NCBI GenBank assembly: GCA_047967505.1
Contig: CM106541.1
Strand: one strand, 5' to 3'
Source: Dipteris shenzhenensis
Lineage: Eukaryota > Polypodiophyta > Polypodiopsida > Gleicheniales
DNA length: 64,000 nt
Position numbers and translations under genes: made by a program. Every line of letters starts with the position of its first letter. The first letter of the stretch is position 1. Shown in pieces: positions 1-11,280 of this stretch. The notes beneath the pieces were generated by a model that saw only the letters and a program-made list of their open reading frames with translations, searched no databases and was not told the DNA's origin.

Positions 1-67
1 CACCATCACGTGATCATATGTGCATAGCACTAACCTTATAGAGTGCTATAAAGGAAAAGCTTAGATC

Positions 68-86
68 CCCTAACCCTAACCCTAAA
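68..86. repeat. short telomere-type repeat
   Basis: Three consecutive CCCTAA units are visible here. The tract is under 20 bp and lies beside a copia remnant. It is more likely a telo-box-like or chance short tract than a relic of a chromosome end. Confidence 0.5.
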
Positions 87-226
87 AGGGTTTGTATATA
101 TTCTATTTTTTCAACTAAATCTAGTGTACAGTTAGTCATTTGTGGTGTGCTCTCTAGCTGTGCCCTCTCTCCTCATCTCCACTCTTCTCCTCTCCCATCT
201 TCATATTTTGTCACAAGCAACATCAG

Positions 227-1120
227 CAGCCCTTTCCTAAAGAGGCCAGCAGAGCAAAGGCTCCTCTTGAGCTCATTCACACGGACCTCTACAGAAAGAT
301 GGAGACGAAAGCTTTGGGTGGTTCCTTCTACTTCATGAAGTTGATCGATGACTACAGTAGAAGGATATGGATATACTTCCTGAAGACGAAAGACGAGGCT
401 TTTAGTAGGTTCAAGGAATGACATGTAATAGTCGAGAAAGAATCAGGGAGGAAGGTGAAGAAGATGAGATCAAACAGAGGTGGAGAGTTCACATCGACTG
501 AATTCGAAAGTTACTGCAAAAGTCACGGAATCAAGAGGCAGAAACCCCCGCCACATACATCACAACAAAATGGAGTAGTAGAACGCAAGATGTGCGTCAT
601 CTGCAAAATGGGTTGGAGTATGATGAAAGGGAAAGATTTGCCAAAGGCTTTCTGGGCTGAAGCATTTAACATGGCAGTTTACATCCTCAATCGTAGCTAC
701 ACAAAGGCTATGAATAGGATGACTCCACTGCAAGCATTTTCTAGTAAGAAACCTTCAACTGCACATTTTAGAGTTTTTGGATGTGACTGTTTTGTGCATG
801 TCCTTGATGCTACCAGGACCAAATGGGAACCGAAGAGCCAGAAGTGTATTTTCTTGGGCTACACTAAAGAGGCAAAGTGTTACCGTCTCTATAACCCTAT
901 TACCAAGAAGGTAATTGTAAGTTGCAATGTGGTCTTCTCAGAATAGCCGCATCAATTGGAGGAGGATGCTTCCTTCCCAGACAACCAGGACCAGGATATC
1001 CATCCAGTACCACCACCAACAGCAGACCGAACTCCCTCAATGGTGCTTGGGAGGATTCAAGACAAAGAAGATGAAGAAGAGCCTGCAGAACCACAATGGC
1101 AACGGCCTTCTCAGACATAC
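227..1120 (+). pseudogene. Ty1/copia pol fragment: integrase core and downstream linker
   Basis: Decayed part of a copia polyprotein in one forward frame. Seen in order: the first catalytic aspartate in a HTDL motif (about 284), DDYSR, KSHGIKRQ, then QQNGVVER with the catalytic glutamate, FWAEAF, and the CIFLGY and NVVF blocks at the integrase C-terminus. The second catalytic residue of the usual S-D-x-GGEF motif is Asn (SNRGGEF, near 470), so the integrase could not work. In-frame stops lie at 419-421 (TGA where Trp is expected) and 944-946. The frame then continues as an acidic, Pro-rich linker (EEDASFPDN onward) to about 1120. No protease, RT or RNase H follows, so this is a 5'- and 3'-truncated fragment. 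Copia assignment is firm; the lineage is not resolved. Confidence 0.88.
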
Positions 1121-1153
1121 AATGTCTTGTACATTTTTGCAGTTGAATGTTGA

Positions 1154-1962
1154 GTCAAAATGTATCCATACATTCCATTGTTCCCATCACCCACAAACCT
1201 CAGTAGCATTGTCGGATTAGAAAATGGAGGGCTCGAATTTCTCAATGGACATTTGGGTAAATATGTCCATCGCACTATAAGTCGATATGTTGGGAGCTTG
1301 CTCTTCTCATGTTTTCCTTTTGCTCAACATTCACAAGTGGAACCTTTCCTCTTTTTTGTAGCGGCACATATTTTTCTTCTAAATCAATACGTAAATTGTG
1401 GAGTCGCTTCTTTTGAGGTTCTTCTTCAATAGCATGGCTACACGTAGCCATTTCGTGAGGGTTGGTTCTTCATCTTGTCTGCTTTTTATAAAACTCATCT
1501 AATATTTCGCGGCAGTAACCATTCAAATATTTGAAAAAAAATGAATTAGTGATGGCGTGATGGGTTCTTTATGAGAGGCTGCCATCGAAAGAGATGCGGG
1601 ATCTATATGGAGAGAGAATCTATATGGAGAGTTTAATGCAGCGTCTTCTCAATTATTTGAAAGGACTTTTTTATTCCTCCCTAGATTGACACACCTGTGG
1701 TCCTAAATTGATAGATATCTGTATTTTATTGCTTTTTCCACATTTTAGAAGAGAGATAAAAGAGAAAATAGTGAATTTCTTACAGGGCCCCAAAATGAGC
1801 TCTCTTTTTTCCTAATGTCTTTTCAATGTCTTTGTCAGGCTGCTTGGTGATCACTTCTTTGTTGGCATGCTCTTCCTTGTCCTTGGCTTGATTGGTTAGG
1901 GTTGCATCTGTTACCTTCTCTGTGACCTACTCTGTTATTGCATCAATATCATTATCGAGCTT
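1154..1962. other. AT-rich DNA, no gene recognised
   Basis: I see no domain, RNA gene or strong repeat here. An open frame at 1160-1432 (+) has no recognisable motif and is probably chance. Confidence 0.4.
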
Positions 1963-2460
1963 TTAAACATTGCTTGGCTCAAGAGAAGTGTGAGGCTCCT
2001 TTGAGATCTCTGTGATTGGGGGGGAAGACACAATAATAATCTCCTTGACAGGTGAGGAAGTCATAACACTTTCTTTGGTAGATCGTGGGGGTAGTAGGAC
2101 TAGTTCTTGTGGCAAAGGACAAAGGGGTGTAGACCTTGATGATGAAGATTTATAAATAATCTTAATTCCAGGAGGAGGATTGACTGGCCCTTCAATAGGT
2201 GGAAAGGGCTTGGTTAGCTCTTTGAATGGGTTCACAATTATCCTTTTAGTGCCATTGTAGACATCAAGCATTGGAAAATATTGTGTGATATCTAAGGAGT
2301 GCCACCATCCTATAGCAAATCACCATGCATGTGGCTATCTATTCTCTCCAAGTTTTTAAAACACTTGGATAAAAAACCAATTGTAAAATTGGGATTTTCG
2401 GTCCATAATCCCACTACCAAGTATCCATAGGCCTTTTATCCATGATCATTTGGGAGCATA
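1963..2460 (-). pseudogene. unidentified decayed coding sequence
   Basis: I do not recognise the family. The minus strand has an open stretch of about 102 codons starting MLDVYNGTKRIIV, followed by a Pro-rich segment (FPPIEGPVNPPPGIK). Upstream on the same strand, readable blocks such as DITQYFPMLDVYN, NFTIGFLSKCFKNLERI and SHMHGD appear in alternating frames with interspersed stops. That pattern is what a frameshifted old protein-coding region looks like. It may belong to an undetermined transposable element or be a gene relic. Boundaries are approximate. Confidence 0.35.
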
Positions 2461-3796
2461 CCTATCAATGATATCGAAAGGGACATGAAGCCTTGGCTAA
2501 GTGATTTAGGAACTGGAGTCCCTCATGGTATACATATCTTCTTCTGGTCCATTTTGTCTTTGAATGATGCATAAATAATTTGTTGGATAGAGGTCTAAGT
2601 GCATCTTCTAAGCATGGTAAACATTTTGCAAGTCATTTTCTACAACATATGTGTCCTTCTCCATGTGAGTAGCTTTGCATGCCCCTCTTGGTTCTTTGTT
2701 GACTCTAAACTTTATACGTGTATATATGTCACACTTTGAGATGTACATATGTGTCACTTTGAGAATGTAAGAGCTTTAGAGAGAATAACTACTTTGAATT
2801 TTGTATTCGAGAATTGAGGAAATGTGGATTGTGAAAGCCCTTTATATTCCAAAGAACCAAGAGATGCCATGCATAGGAGTTGCCAGGAGAGCTTCAAGTA
2901 ATATATCCACTTGTTCTACATTGCTAGGGGAGCTTCCTGTGTCTCACGAGTGCCATGCATAGGAGTCCTACACTTATGAGGCATATTTTCAGCATTTATA
3001 TCTATGAAATCCTATATGATTACCTTAACCATCTCTACATTGTGTCAAAACCTTTCAAATGATTGCATTGTTCCCATATATCAGTGTCCTGACTTGCACC
3101 TATAGAAATTAGTTTTTGTAATTCCATGTATAGTATATCACATTGTGTTGCAAACACTACAACCATACACACCATTATCAATGCTTTTTTTGGGTAGAAG
3201 TTACATTAAAATTGTTTTCAAAAGTCTAGAAAATGTCCAAAATTACATCAATATTTGTGTCAAAGAGATAGCATTGATATTACAGTTAACATTAACATCC
3301 ATATTTGTATCGATATATGACATTTATTATTGAAATATTGGTGCTAAGATTGTTGGAATCTTTGATGCTAATATCAAATTTTACTTTTTTCCAAAAACTA
3401 TTCTGACAAAAATATCAATGGAATTATCGACTTTGGTAAAAGTTCCTAGGGCTGTATTCCCAAAATATTGATGCTTTTGTTTGAGTGCAATTTTTTTAAG
3501 GAAAAATTAGGGCTTAGCCAAGCCATAATCTACCCTTTTGTATAAATTTCTATATTACAATGTCTTGGCCATTTCATCTATGTTTTTAAATTGTTTAAGA
3601 CGAAATTGTAGGCTTGTACTACACCTATTCATCATTTCCTACTTCCTACTCTAACCTACTACATATGTACATCCCATATATAGCAATCTATTTAGACTTG
3701 TCATTCTATCATCCCTCTCATCACCCTGAGGGGGTCACTAATAAGTATGTGACATAGCACGTTAGTGCATAGAGGGGTATTTTTTTAATAGGGAGG
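2461..3796. other. AT-rich DNA, no gene recognised
   Basis: Long AT-rich stretch with no protein domain or RNA gene that I can support. It may contain old, unrecognisable transposon sequence. Confidence 0.4.
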
Positions 3797-3858
3797 CTTG
3801 CATGCCATTTACATACATGAGGGGAGACTTGCATGCCATTTATAGACATGAGGGGATA
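3797..3858. repeat. 31 bp direct repeat, two copies
   Basis: CTTGCATGCCATTT followed by ACATGAGGGGA recurs at a 31 bp spacing (3797 and 3828) with a few differences. Confidence 0.7.
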
Positions 3859-5574
3859 TATAAAATAGGGTCTTAGTGTAATTCATATATGTATATTTAT
3901 GGAGGGGTGTCTAAATTTTGGGTTAATCAGTTACATGAAAAAAATGTAAAAATTAAAGAAAAGGGGTTTTTTTAATACATGCTTGCTTACACGTGCTATA
4001 TGGGTTTTATGAAGAGTGACCCCCCTGGGCTCATCACTCCCATCATCTCACCATCCCTTCATCTAGCTCCTCATCTCCCGCTCCATTTGCTCCTCATCTC
4101 CCCTTCCAGCTACTCCTCCAGCTTTGGCACCTTGCCAGGGCTTACGAACTTCTTTTCCATATTGGGCCTGTTCAACAAAGCACACATGTTAGAGGTTAGT
4201 CCTAGTTGTTCATTTAGAGAATTTAAAAATAAATTTGTGTAGTTTAAAGAGCTTACATCGACAAAGTGCACATATTTCCCGCTCTCTATGAGTAGGTTGA
4301 AGAGAGATTTCATACTATTTTCATAGGTTTACTTTCCCTACCCTTTTTTATGGACTAACATTTACAAGAATATATGTTAGTTTGAATGATTTAGGTTTTA
4401 CATTCCAAAACATACTAAAAGAAAAGAAATACTAGCTATCGCACCTACAAAGTAATCATAAAATCAATCCTTCCCTATGGGGTTGGCCCACTTTACCCAT
4501 CTTAGTAGCTCTACCCACCACTGTTATTGATCACACTTCTTAGGCATATCCTTCATCCTCTTCTCAACCTTTTTCCAATCATCATTGTGTGTTGAGTAGG
4601 CTTCCATTCCTTTCTTCCCTATGGATTTGATCTTGAGAATGCAAGATGCTTCCAAAAGTACTTCATCCTTCTTGGAAGTGGAGAAGCAAAGAGTTTGCAT
4701 TTATGTTATCCCTTGGGTTAACATGAGACCTAGGTTAGGTTCAAGATTCCTACACCATTACTTTGTTGGGGCATCTGCTTGGAGCTTTTGTGGGTGCATT
4801 TGGAATCAATGGTAGTTTAAACACCTGAGCAACTAACTCAACTATAACTTACATTTTTGACAGCATAAGCATGCCTTTCATATCCCAGAGGTGGTCAAAT
4901 TGTCTATGTGCTTCCATATTCATATCCTATGCCACTAGGGAAGGTGATAGTACTTGTGTAAGGTCATCTTGTGCAGCCATGCAATGTTGGGTGGACTAGT
5001 ACGTATCCAAATCATGCGTAAAGTCTTGAAAATCAAGAGTGGGAGTGTCATCTGACCTTTTCTTTACTAGACAATGGGATCCTATTGCCTTCTCTTTGAC
5101 GTTGGTGCTTCCTTGACTCCGGAGCAACTAGTGCAATGCATATTGCCCCTTCTGCTTCCGTCCTAAGGATTGAAGGAAAACGCCATAATTTGGAGGCTTG
5201 ATGAATTGCTGGGAGCACCTTCTACTTCTACGTGCTCTTTCATGATGCTTTTTAGAGTGGTTTACATGCTGACAAACGATGGCAACAATCAGATTGATGA
5301 TTTTTTGTAGGTCGAAGAAAACGAAGGACGATGGCAAAGGTAAAATTAGCTTGTGAAGGAACTAAAGTGCCAATTTTTGCTACAACACCCACACATGTGA
5401 AGTGTCACTATCATCATTCCCTTGCGTGATTCTTCTTTTTAAAGGACCAATGTACCCGACCATCGAATCGTCGAAAGTTGAATGTCTAACCAAATAGTCC
5501 GAAGTTGGATTGTACTTTTTCCTTAGTTGGATGGATGGCATTATTCAAAACCCATTGACCACCTTCAATGATGT
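3859..5574. other. no gene recognised; pyrimidine-rich patch
   Basis: A CT-rich patch lies at about 4020-4130. The stretch would be downstream of the gypsy integrase fragment on the minus strand and could hold its 3' untranslated region or LTR, but I found no matching LTR pair. Confidence 0.3.
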
Positions 5575-5878
5575 ATTACCATGCATATCAACTACTAGTC
5601 AGAATGTTCCTTGGCCTAAGTCCTTACAAATTTAAATGGTCCATCATATCTCAATTTCAATTTTCCTGGGAACTTCCCCAATTTTGTGTTAAACATGAGT
5701 ACCCAATCTCCTTCCTTGAACAATTTGAATCTGATGTTTCTGCCAACCTAGGCTTTCCTTTGCTCTTTGATGACTTGTGCAATATGTCGACTTTCTAGTC
5801 GGTCTTCTTCCAATTGATTCAACTACTATTGTTGAAACTCCATCGACTCCTCCGGACTCAGTTTCTCTACTAAAACCC
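5575..5878 (-). pseudogene. Ty3/gypsy integrase C-terminal fragment (element G0)
   Basis: Reading the minus strand gives VLVEKLSPEESMEF, LEEDRL, EGDWVLMFNTKLGKFPGK and LRYDGPFKF, which is the integrase C-terminal region of gypsy polyproteins ahead of the GPF/Y-type motif. There are in-frame stops. The frame is the direct continuation of the integrase piece at 7886-8146: removing the intervening 5882-7882 insertion and one TTA copy rejoins the reading frame exactly. It is a dead remnant. Confidence 0.85.
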
Positions 5879-6014
5879 TAAGGTTCAACGTTTGCTTGGG
5901 TGTAGCCAATCACGAAAGTATTTTAGAGACCATTTTGGAGCCACAACATGATGCGCTCTTGGGTGAGTATTTGAATTTTGTGTGGACCGTGCTCTCACCG
6001 AAAATATTCCTGAC

Positions 6015-6650
6015 GTCATGAAGGGGCATTGGCATAATAATGAGATGCAATCTATTTATTCAAAACAATGCATAGCTCGACACATGACATCTTTGCACTA
6101 CTTCGCACAGCGCAGTCTCTGACCTACTTCGCCTGATCACTTATCATCATGCAACCTTTTGCTGTAGCTTTGCCACCTATCATTAGACACGCACCCATGC
6201 AGAACATTAAAATTGAAGGTTGTCTTGGAGAGACCACCACGCTAGTTCTTGCCGTAATAATTACATGCAATCTATGATTCTAAACACCATCGTAGCACAG
6301 TCTTTGGCCTAACCACCTGTCATCATGTAGCCTTTTGTTGCTTCTTTGCCCACAACCCATGCAAATCATAGGTTGGCTTGGAGAGACCACCATGCTGGTT
6401 TTTGGTGTAATAATGAGACACAATCTATCATTCTAAGCATCGCCTCCCTCACACAGTCTCTAGCCTGATCACCTGTCATTGCCGAAACTTCAAGGTTATC
6501 TTGGAGAGACCACTACACTGGTTCTTGGAGTTATAGCTCCGTTACCTATTTTTACGTATTACAAGAGGAGGTCTATGATGTCCAGCACACTGGCAAACAA
6601 AAGGAGATCTATGAAAGCCATCGTGTTGGTTCTTGGAGTTATATATTTGT
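6015..6650. repeat. degenerate tandem repeats inside the TIR element
   Basis: The block CTTGGAGAGACCAC recurs at 6224, 6377 and 6500. A TAATAAT block followed by CAATCTAT recurs at about 6035, 6255 and 6408. A CAGTCT...CCTGATCACCTGTCAT block lies between them. Units are roughly 120-220 bp and diverged, so this is an old subrepeat array. Confidence 0.65.
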
Positions 6651-6699
6651 GTACTAAGGAAAATGTATTCCGTTGTGCAACCAAGCAAAATGCAATTGA

Positions 6700-6813
6700 C
6701 GATATGGCCCTTGAGGGGTCCCCTTTAGGGGCAAGGGCCATATCGACATGCCATTTCTATCCAGTGGCATCCTGGATACTGTATAATGCACATCGATATG
6801 GCCCTTGCCCCTA
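6700..6813. repeat. triple-arm inverted repeat (hairpin)
   Basis: A 14 bp arm at 6700-6713 (CGATATGGCCCTTG) is perfectly inverted at 6732-6745. The second arm extends to 6726-6746 and is perfectly inverted again at 6793-6813 (21 bp, 46 bp loop). Two alternative stems therefore compete for one shared arm. It lies inside the 2.0 kb TIR element. Confidence 0.85.
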
Positions 6814-7885
6814 GTTGTATTTTTTAGATGTATCTCCATGCAACCACAATAGTGGGGTCATTAGAGTTATTTTAGCACTTATTTGTTCATAAACCAAGGA
6901 AATTGTAGTCCTTCTTTCTTGGTATTTTAGTCCTTGTTGTAGTAAATATAAATGAGGAAAAAAGTACAATTTATTGAGTGAAAATTGAGCAAAAGAGATT
7001 ACAATGTACATCTACATCCAATAACACGTTATATAAAAATTATCAACTTATACCGAGCAAAATTTGTCTTACATTTACAAAAACTCGGCTATTGCTGAGA
7101 GCCTTAAAGGCCAAAAGATTATAGGTAGCAGCCATAACCATGCAAATACAAATATAAAAGTTAACAACAGTGCATACTAAGAGCCTCAAATTGAAGAAAA
7201 TGAGATTATATATAAATGTCTTAGAGACCAAAATATTACATTTAGTGAGCCAAAAGAACATTGAGAGTCCAAAAGATTACATCCAACCATTGTTGAAAGC
7301 CTCATCTAAGCAAGAGGGAATTTGTACAACTCAATTTTCTATGAGTATAGCTTGTTGCATTAAAAATTTTTAGGAGCCAAAGGAGGATACGATGAGGCCG
7401 AAGACCATGCACATTTCTAGGACTCAAATTACGGCCCCCCCAGCAAGTTGAGAGTACTCTGCTCTGAAAATATTGAGTCCATCAACATCAAGGGGGAACC
7501 CATATAGTACAACCATAAAGAGTCCCTCTGTGAGCATGTTATCTAAGGTGATGACATTCATATGTGTGGGGAATCGCCTGTGCAAATGAAAGGTCTCCAC
7601 TAGTGCTAGCATTTCTACTCCAAGTGAGTGCAACACAATCACCTTATATGAGAAGGCATATATTATTGGGATCACATAGCATCAAGGGGGGGTGGTACTA
7701 GGCATGCTGAAGATGAGTGGGTGAGCAGCATATGAGTAGGGGAGCAAAAGCAATGACGAGAGTTGGAGGAGGGAGCATGGAGCAAAGTAGAGCAGGGGTA
7801 GAAAAGAGCTAGAGGAGGGGTGTGGAGCAAAGTAGTAGAAAATGGGCAGACAAATGGCTACACCCAAGCAAACAATGACCCCTAA

Positions 7886-8146
7886 ATCTAGCTCTCACAA
7901 ATTCCTTGGGTACTACCACCTCAATTCCATAAACTAACTTGAAGGTTGTCATTCTTGTGCTTACCTTGAATGCTGTTTGAAATGCCCACAATGCTGAACC
8001 TAGCTTTGTGTCCCAGTCCATTCTGTTTTTTGAAACTGTCAATTTCAAAATCTGCTTCATGAATTTATTAGAACTTTCTACTTGTTCAGCTGCTTGTGGG
8101 TGGTAAGTTGATGTGATTTTTTGAATAATCATATGTACTTTTGTCA
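7886..8146 (-). pseudogene. Ty3/gypsy integrase core fragment (element G0)
   Basis: The minus strand reads ITSTYHPQAAEQVES, with the catalytic glutamate of the third integrase motif, then NKFMKQIL, DWDTKLGSALWAF and LVYGIEVVVPKEF. This is the 3' half of a gypsy integrase core. Its reading frame continues at 5878 after a 2.0 kb insertion. Upstream it ends abruptly at about 8146, where copia A RNase H sequence begins, so RT, RNase H and the integrase N-terminus of this gypsy element are absent. Confidence 0.9.
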
Positions 8147-8500
8147 ATCAAGCCATATAGCCTCCTTGCAACCCTTTGTGGTTGCAACATACTCAACTTT
8201 TGTGGTAAACAAAGCAATGCACTTCTATGCGTGAGACATCCACGACACTGCACCACCTGCAAAGGTGAACACATAACCAGAAGTGGATCTCCTACTATCC
8301 ACATGTTGAATCAGTGTACCCAAGTACACACATCTCTCCTCTACCAAAGCAGATGCACATCTCCTTGGTACCCTTCATGTACTTCATGATGCATTTAACT
8401 GCCTCCCAATGCCTCTTTACTAGATTAACCATATACCGGCTAACAACTCCCATTGCAAATGCAATGTTTGGTCTAGTAGCTATCATAGGGCTCCCAACTG
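8147..8500 (-). pseudogene. copia A RNase H fragment
   Basis: The minus strand shows MIATRPNIAFAMGVVSRYM, KRHWEAVKCIMKYMKG and LGYTDS. In another frame it shows the block equivalent to SAEYVAAIEGCKEAIW of element B, with frameshifts. The sequence stops at about 8147. The downstream part of RNase H (HSDSMSAI and ADMLTK blocks present in B) is missing. Confidence 0.85.
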
Positions 8501-8710
8501 CTAATGCATAAGGAACTTGGCCATCATGGCCCTCTCCTCATTTGATTTGGGACTAGCTACCTAAATCAATTTCACATATGGAGGCAATGGAGTACTTACT
8601 ACCTTCTCCCCCTCCATATTGAAACTTTGCAACACTTTTGTAGCATGCTCCTATTGTCATAGCCAAAGGAGTTTCCTACTCCGGTCATGCGTGATGTGCA
8701 TACCAAGAAT

Positions 8711-9612
8711 CTAACCTGTAGGTCCCAAATCCTTAATGTCAAAGGCCCCATGCAACTTGGCCTTCAAAGAATGAAGCTCATAAGTGTTCTTGCTAGCAAA
8801 TAGCATATAATCCACATAGAGTGCCAGAAGTATCAAGCTATTATCCTTAGCCCTTTTATTGTAAAGGTAGTGATCAATCTCACTTCCTCTAAAACCTTGG
8901 GACCAAATGAAAGCATCAAACTTATGATACCATTCTCTAGGTGCTTGATCAAGGCCATAAAGACTCTTTTTGAGCTTGTAAACCAAATGTTCTTTGCCTT
9001 TTCTTCAAAGCCTTCCGATTATACCATGTAAATTTCCTCATCCAAATCCCCATGCAAGAAAGTTTTCTTGACATCCATCTGCGTAAGCTCCATATCCTCT
9101 ACTGCGACAATGCCAAGTACATATCTAAGTGTGGTCATCTTCACAATTAGAGAGAAGATCTCATCAAATTCCACACCCTTCTCTTCTTGAACCCTTTAGC
9201 AACAACAACCAAATGGGCCTTGTACTTAGGCACATCATCACCTGTGACCTTCATCTTGTAGACCCATTTACATGGCCATGATTTCTTCAAAGCCTTCCAA
9301 TTATACCATGTAAATTTCCTCATCCAAATCCCCATGCAAGAAAGTTGTCTTAACATCCATCTGCATAAGCTCCATATCCTCTACTACCACAATTCCAAGT
9401 ACAGGTCATCTTCACAATTAGAGAGAAGATCTCATCAAATTCCACACCCTTCTCTTCTTGAACCCTTTAGCAACAACAACCAAATGGGCCTTGTACTTAG
9501 GCACATCATCACCTGTGACCTTCATCTTGTAGACCCATTTACATGGCCATGATTTCTTTTCATGTGGCAAAGAAACCAAGTCCCAAGTATTATTTTTTAT
9601 GAGTGAGTTCAT
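8711..9612 (-). pseudogene. copia A reverse transcriptase fragments
   Basis: The RT fingers motif CKWVYKMKVTGDDV is present twice because of a tandem duplication (about 9004-9552). Then come LKKSLYGLDQAPREWY and ALYVDYMLFASKN. The catalytic YVDD motif has become YVDY, losing an aspartate. The segment is split by frameshifts, so no functional RT could be made. Element B provides the undisrupted comparison. Confidence 0.9.
9004..9552. repeat. 282 bp tandem duplication inside copia A RT
   Basis: The block beginning CTTCAAAGCCTTCC at about 9004 recurs at about 9285, giving a period of about 282 bp. The second copy lacks about 13 bp near 9398. Element B has only one copy at the homologous place (about 57590-57860), so the duplication arose in A. 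Confidence 0.88.
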
Positions 9613-9948
9613 CTTTTATTGCATAGCATACTCCCACTTGCACTGATCCTCATGCATCATACCCTTCCTATAGCAAGAAGGCTCCCTGCAATAAATAAGC
9701 ATCACATAGTCTACCCTTGGAGCAAATCTCTTAGGTGGTCTAGACACTCTAGCTGATCCTCTCAAGGGCAATTCATCTTGCTGTCCCCCCTACATATCAG
9801 CAACATTTGGCTCATCATTTCCACCGATAGATGATCCATCATTTTCCCTTGATTGTGTACCTATGGGAGTACTTGGTGGCATCATTTCCTGCACATTCTA
9901 TGCATGGACTACTTGGTGTCTATCAATATATGCAGATGGATTCACATC

Positions 9949-11000
9949 TTAGAAAGTGATTTTCCTCATTTCCACATCCCTCATGGGTGTCTTATGCATC
10001 TTCTTCTCATTGAAGACTACTTCATGACTTCGTATGATCTTCTTTGCTTCTATATCCCAGAGACGATAGCCCTTCTCTCCACTTTCACCATAACCCAGAA
10101 AGATACATTTCCTAGACTTAGGATCTAGCTTCTTTCGAAGCTCTTTTGGCACAAGTGAATATGCCTCACATGCAAATATATACAAATCAAAGTAGGAGGG
10201 CTTCCTGCCACTCCATGCCTCTTCAGGAATACCACCATCCGATTTCTTACTAGGTGATTTATTGATCACATGCACTGCAGTCTTCATTGCCTTAGCCCAA
10301 AAACCATATGAAAGACTTGCATTGGAAAGCATAAATTACAACCTTTCCTAAATGATGCGCTTCATCTTTGTTGCAATTGGTTTTTTCTCTGGAGTATGAG
10401 GGGACGTGAACTCCCTCTTGATCCCACACCACATGTATCCTTGAAAGGCTAAAAGTCATGAGAGAGATACTGTCCACCACTATCAGTCCATAGGCATTTA
10501 AGTGTTCTACTTGACTGATTTTCAACCAAATCCAGCCATTTCTGAAATACTTGGAACATATTTCTCTTTCAAGCTATAGCATAGTCCCATACTTTCCTAG
10601 TTGCATCATCAATGAATATCGCACAATATTCAACCCTATCTAATGACCGTGTAGGCATGGGACTACATACATTTGAATGCAGTAGATCAAGATTTTCAAG
10701 CTCTTTCTTTCCCTTTCTTCTATGGGCTGATTTAGTCTGCTTCCCATAGAGACAATGCTCACAAAATTCAAAGTAAAAAAAACTCAAATGTGGTACATAA
10801 CCCAAACAGTAATTTCATTCCATTTTGGCTCATGTGCCCCAACCATCAATGCCACAAAGAAGTACTTGGCTACTCGATTATTGCAACAACATGATCAGGC
10901 ACCCCTGATACATGTAAGAAATACAATGTCCCACACTTGGCACCTCTTGCCAAAACCATAGAGCCCTTCTAAATTTTCCAACTCTGAAAGCCAAAGGTGG
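9949..11000 (-). pseudogene. copia A GAG-pre-integrase and integrase fragments
   Basis: The minus strand contains a zinc-finger tail (FCEHCLYGKQTKSAH), then LLHSNVCSPM, IDDATRKVW, and further on YGFWAKAMKTAVHVIN, EEAWSGRKPSY, RKCIFLGYGESGE and SHEVVFNEKK. The first catalytic aspartate of the HSD motif is Asn here (HSNV), unlike B (HSDV). Frame changes lie between about 10290 and 10570. It is a dead copy of the integrase region. Confidence 0.88.
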
Positions 11001-11016
11001 GTTGAAAACCAACTAG

Positions 11017-11280
11017 CTAATCCGTTGAAATGAGAATCTTGGTCAACTTAGGCACATGTCTCACATTTTTCAAAACAAAAGCAAACCCATTTGCAAAAGA
11101 AAACTTTATGTCACGTACTCCCACTATGTCACATGCAGAGTTATTTCCAAGATGCACACAACCTATCTTTCCACTGTCATAAGTGGAGAACCATTCCCTA
11201 TGGGGAGTAACATGGAATGAAGTACCAAAATCCAAAATCCAATCCTAGGAATATGCATCATCTGAAGCGGTAAGAAAGCC
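11017..11280 (-). pseudogene. copia A aspartic protease fragment
   Basis: The minus strand reads WILDFGTSFHVTPHREWF followed by GCVHLGNNSACDIVGV and HVPKLTK. The copia protease active-site motif D-S-G-A is replaced by D-F-G-T. Element B keeps DSGA at the same place. This protease would be inactive. Confidence 0.88.

Larger units (their letters stand above)
5882..7882. mobile_element. 2.0 kb PIF/Harbinger (Tourist-like) non-autonomous element
   Basis: The ends are inverted repeats of about 26 bp (5882-5907 and 7856-7882) sharing GTTTGCTTGGGTGTAGCC perfectly and matching at about 23 of 26 positions overall. TAA on the plus strand (TTA on the minus) flanks both ends (5879-5881 and 7883-7885). 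That target duplication plus GG-starting TIRs is typical of PIF/Harbinger and Tourist MITEs. Excising it with one TTA copy restores a continuous gypsy integrase frame across the site, which strongly supports the boundaries. No transposase motif is seen inside; a minus-strand open frame at 7424-7675 is unrecognised. The interior has degenerate tandem repeats and a strong hairpin (listed separately). At 2.0 kb it is large for a MITE. Confidence 0.8.

Noticed and set aside
68-86. Interstitial telomere or ancient chromosome end
   Set aside because: Only three CCCTAA units; too short to distinguish from a telo-box or chance.
6015-6650. CRISPR-like array
   Set aside because: Units are diverged, unequally spaced and in a plant transposon; there are no uniform spacers.
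6479-6814. 111-codon forward open frame
   Set aside because: It lies inside the subrepeats and hairpin of the TIR element and has no protein-like motif.
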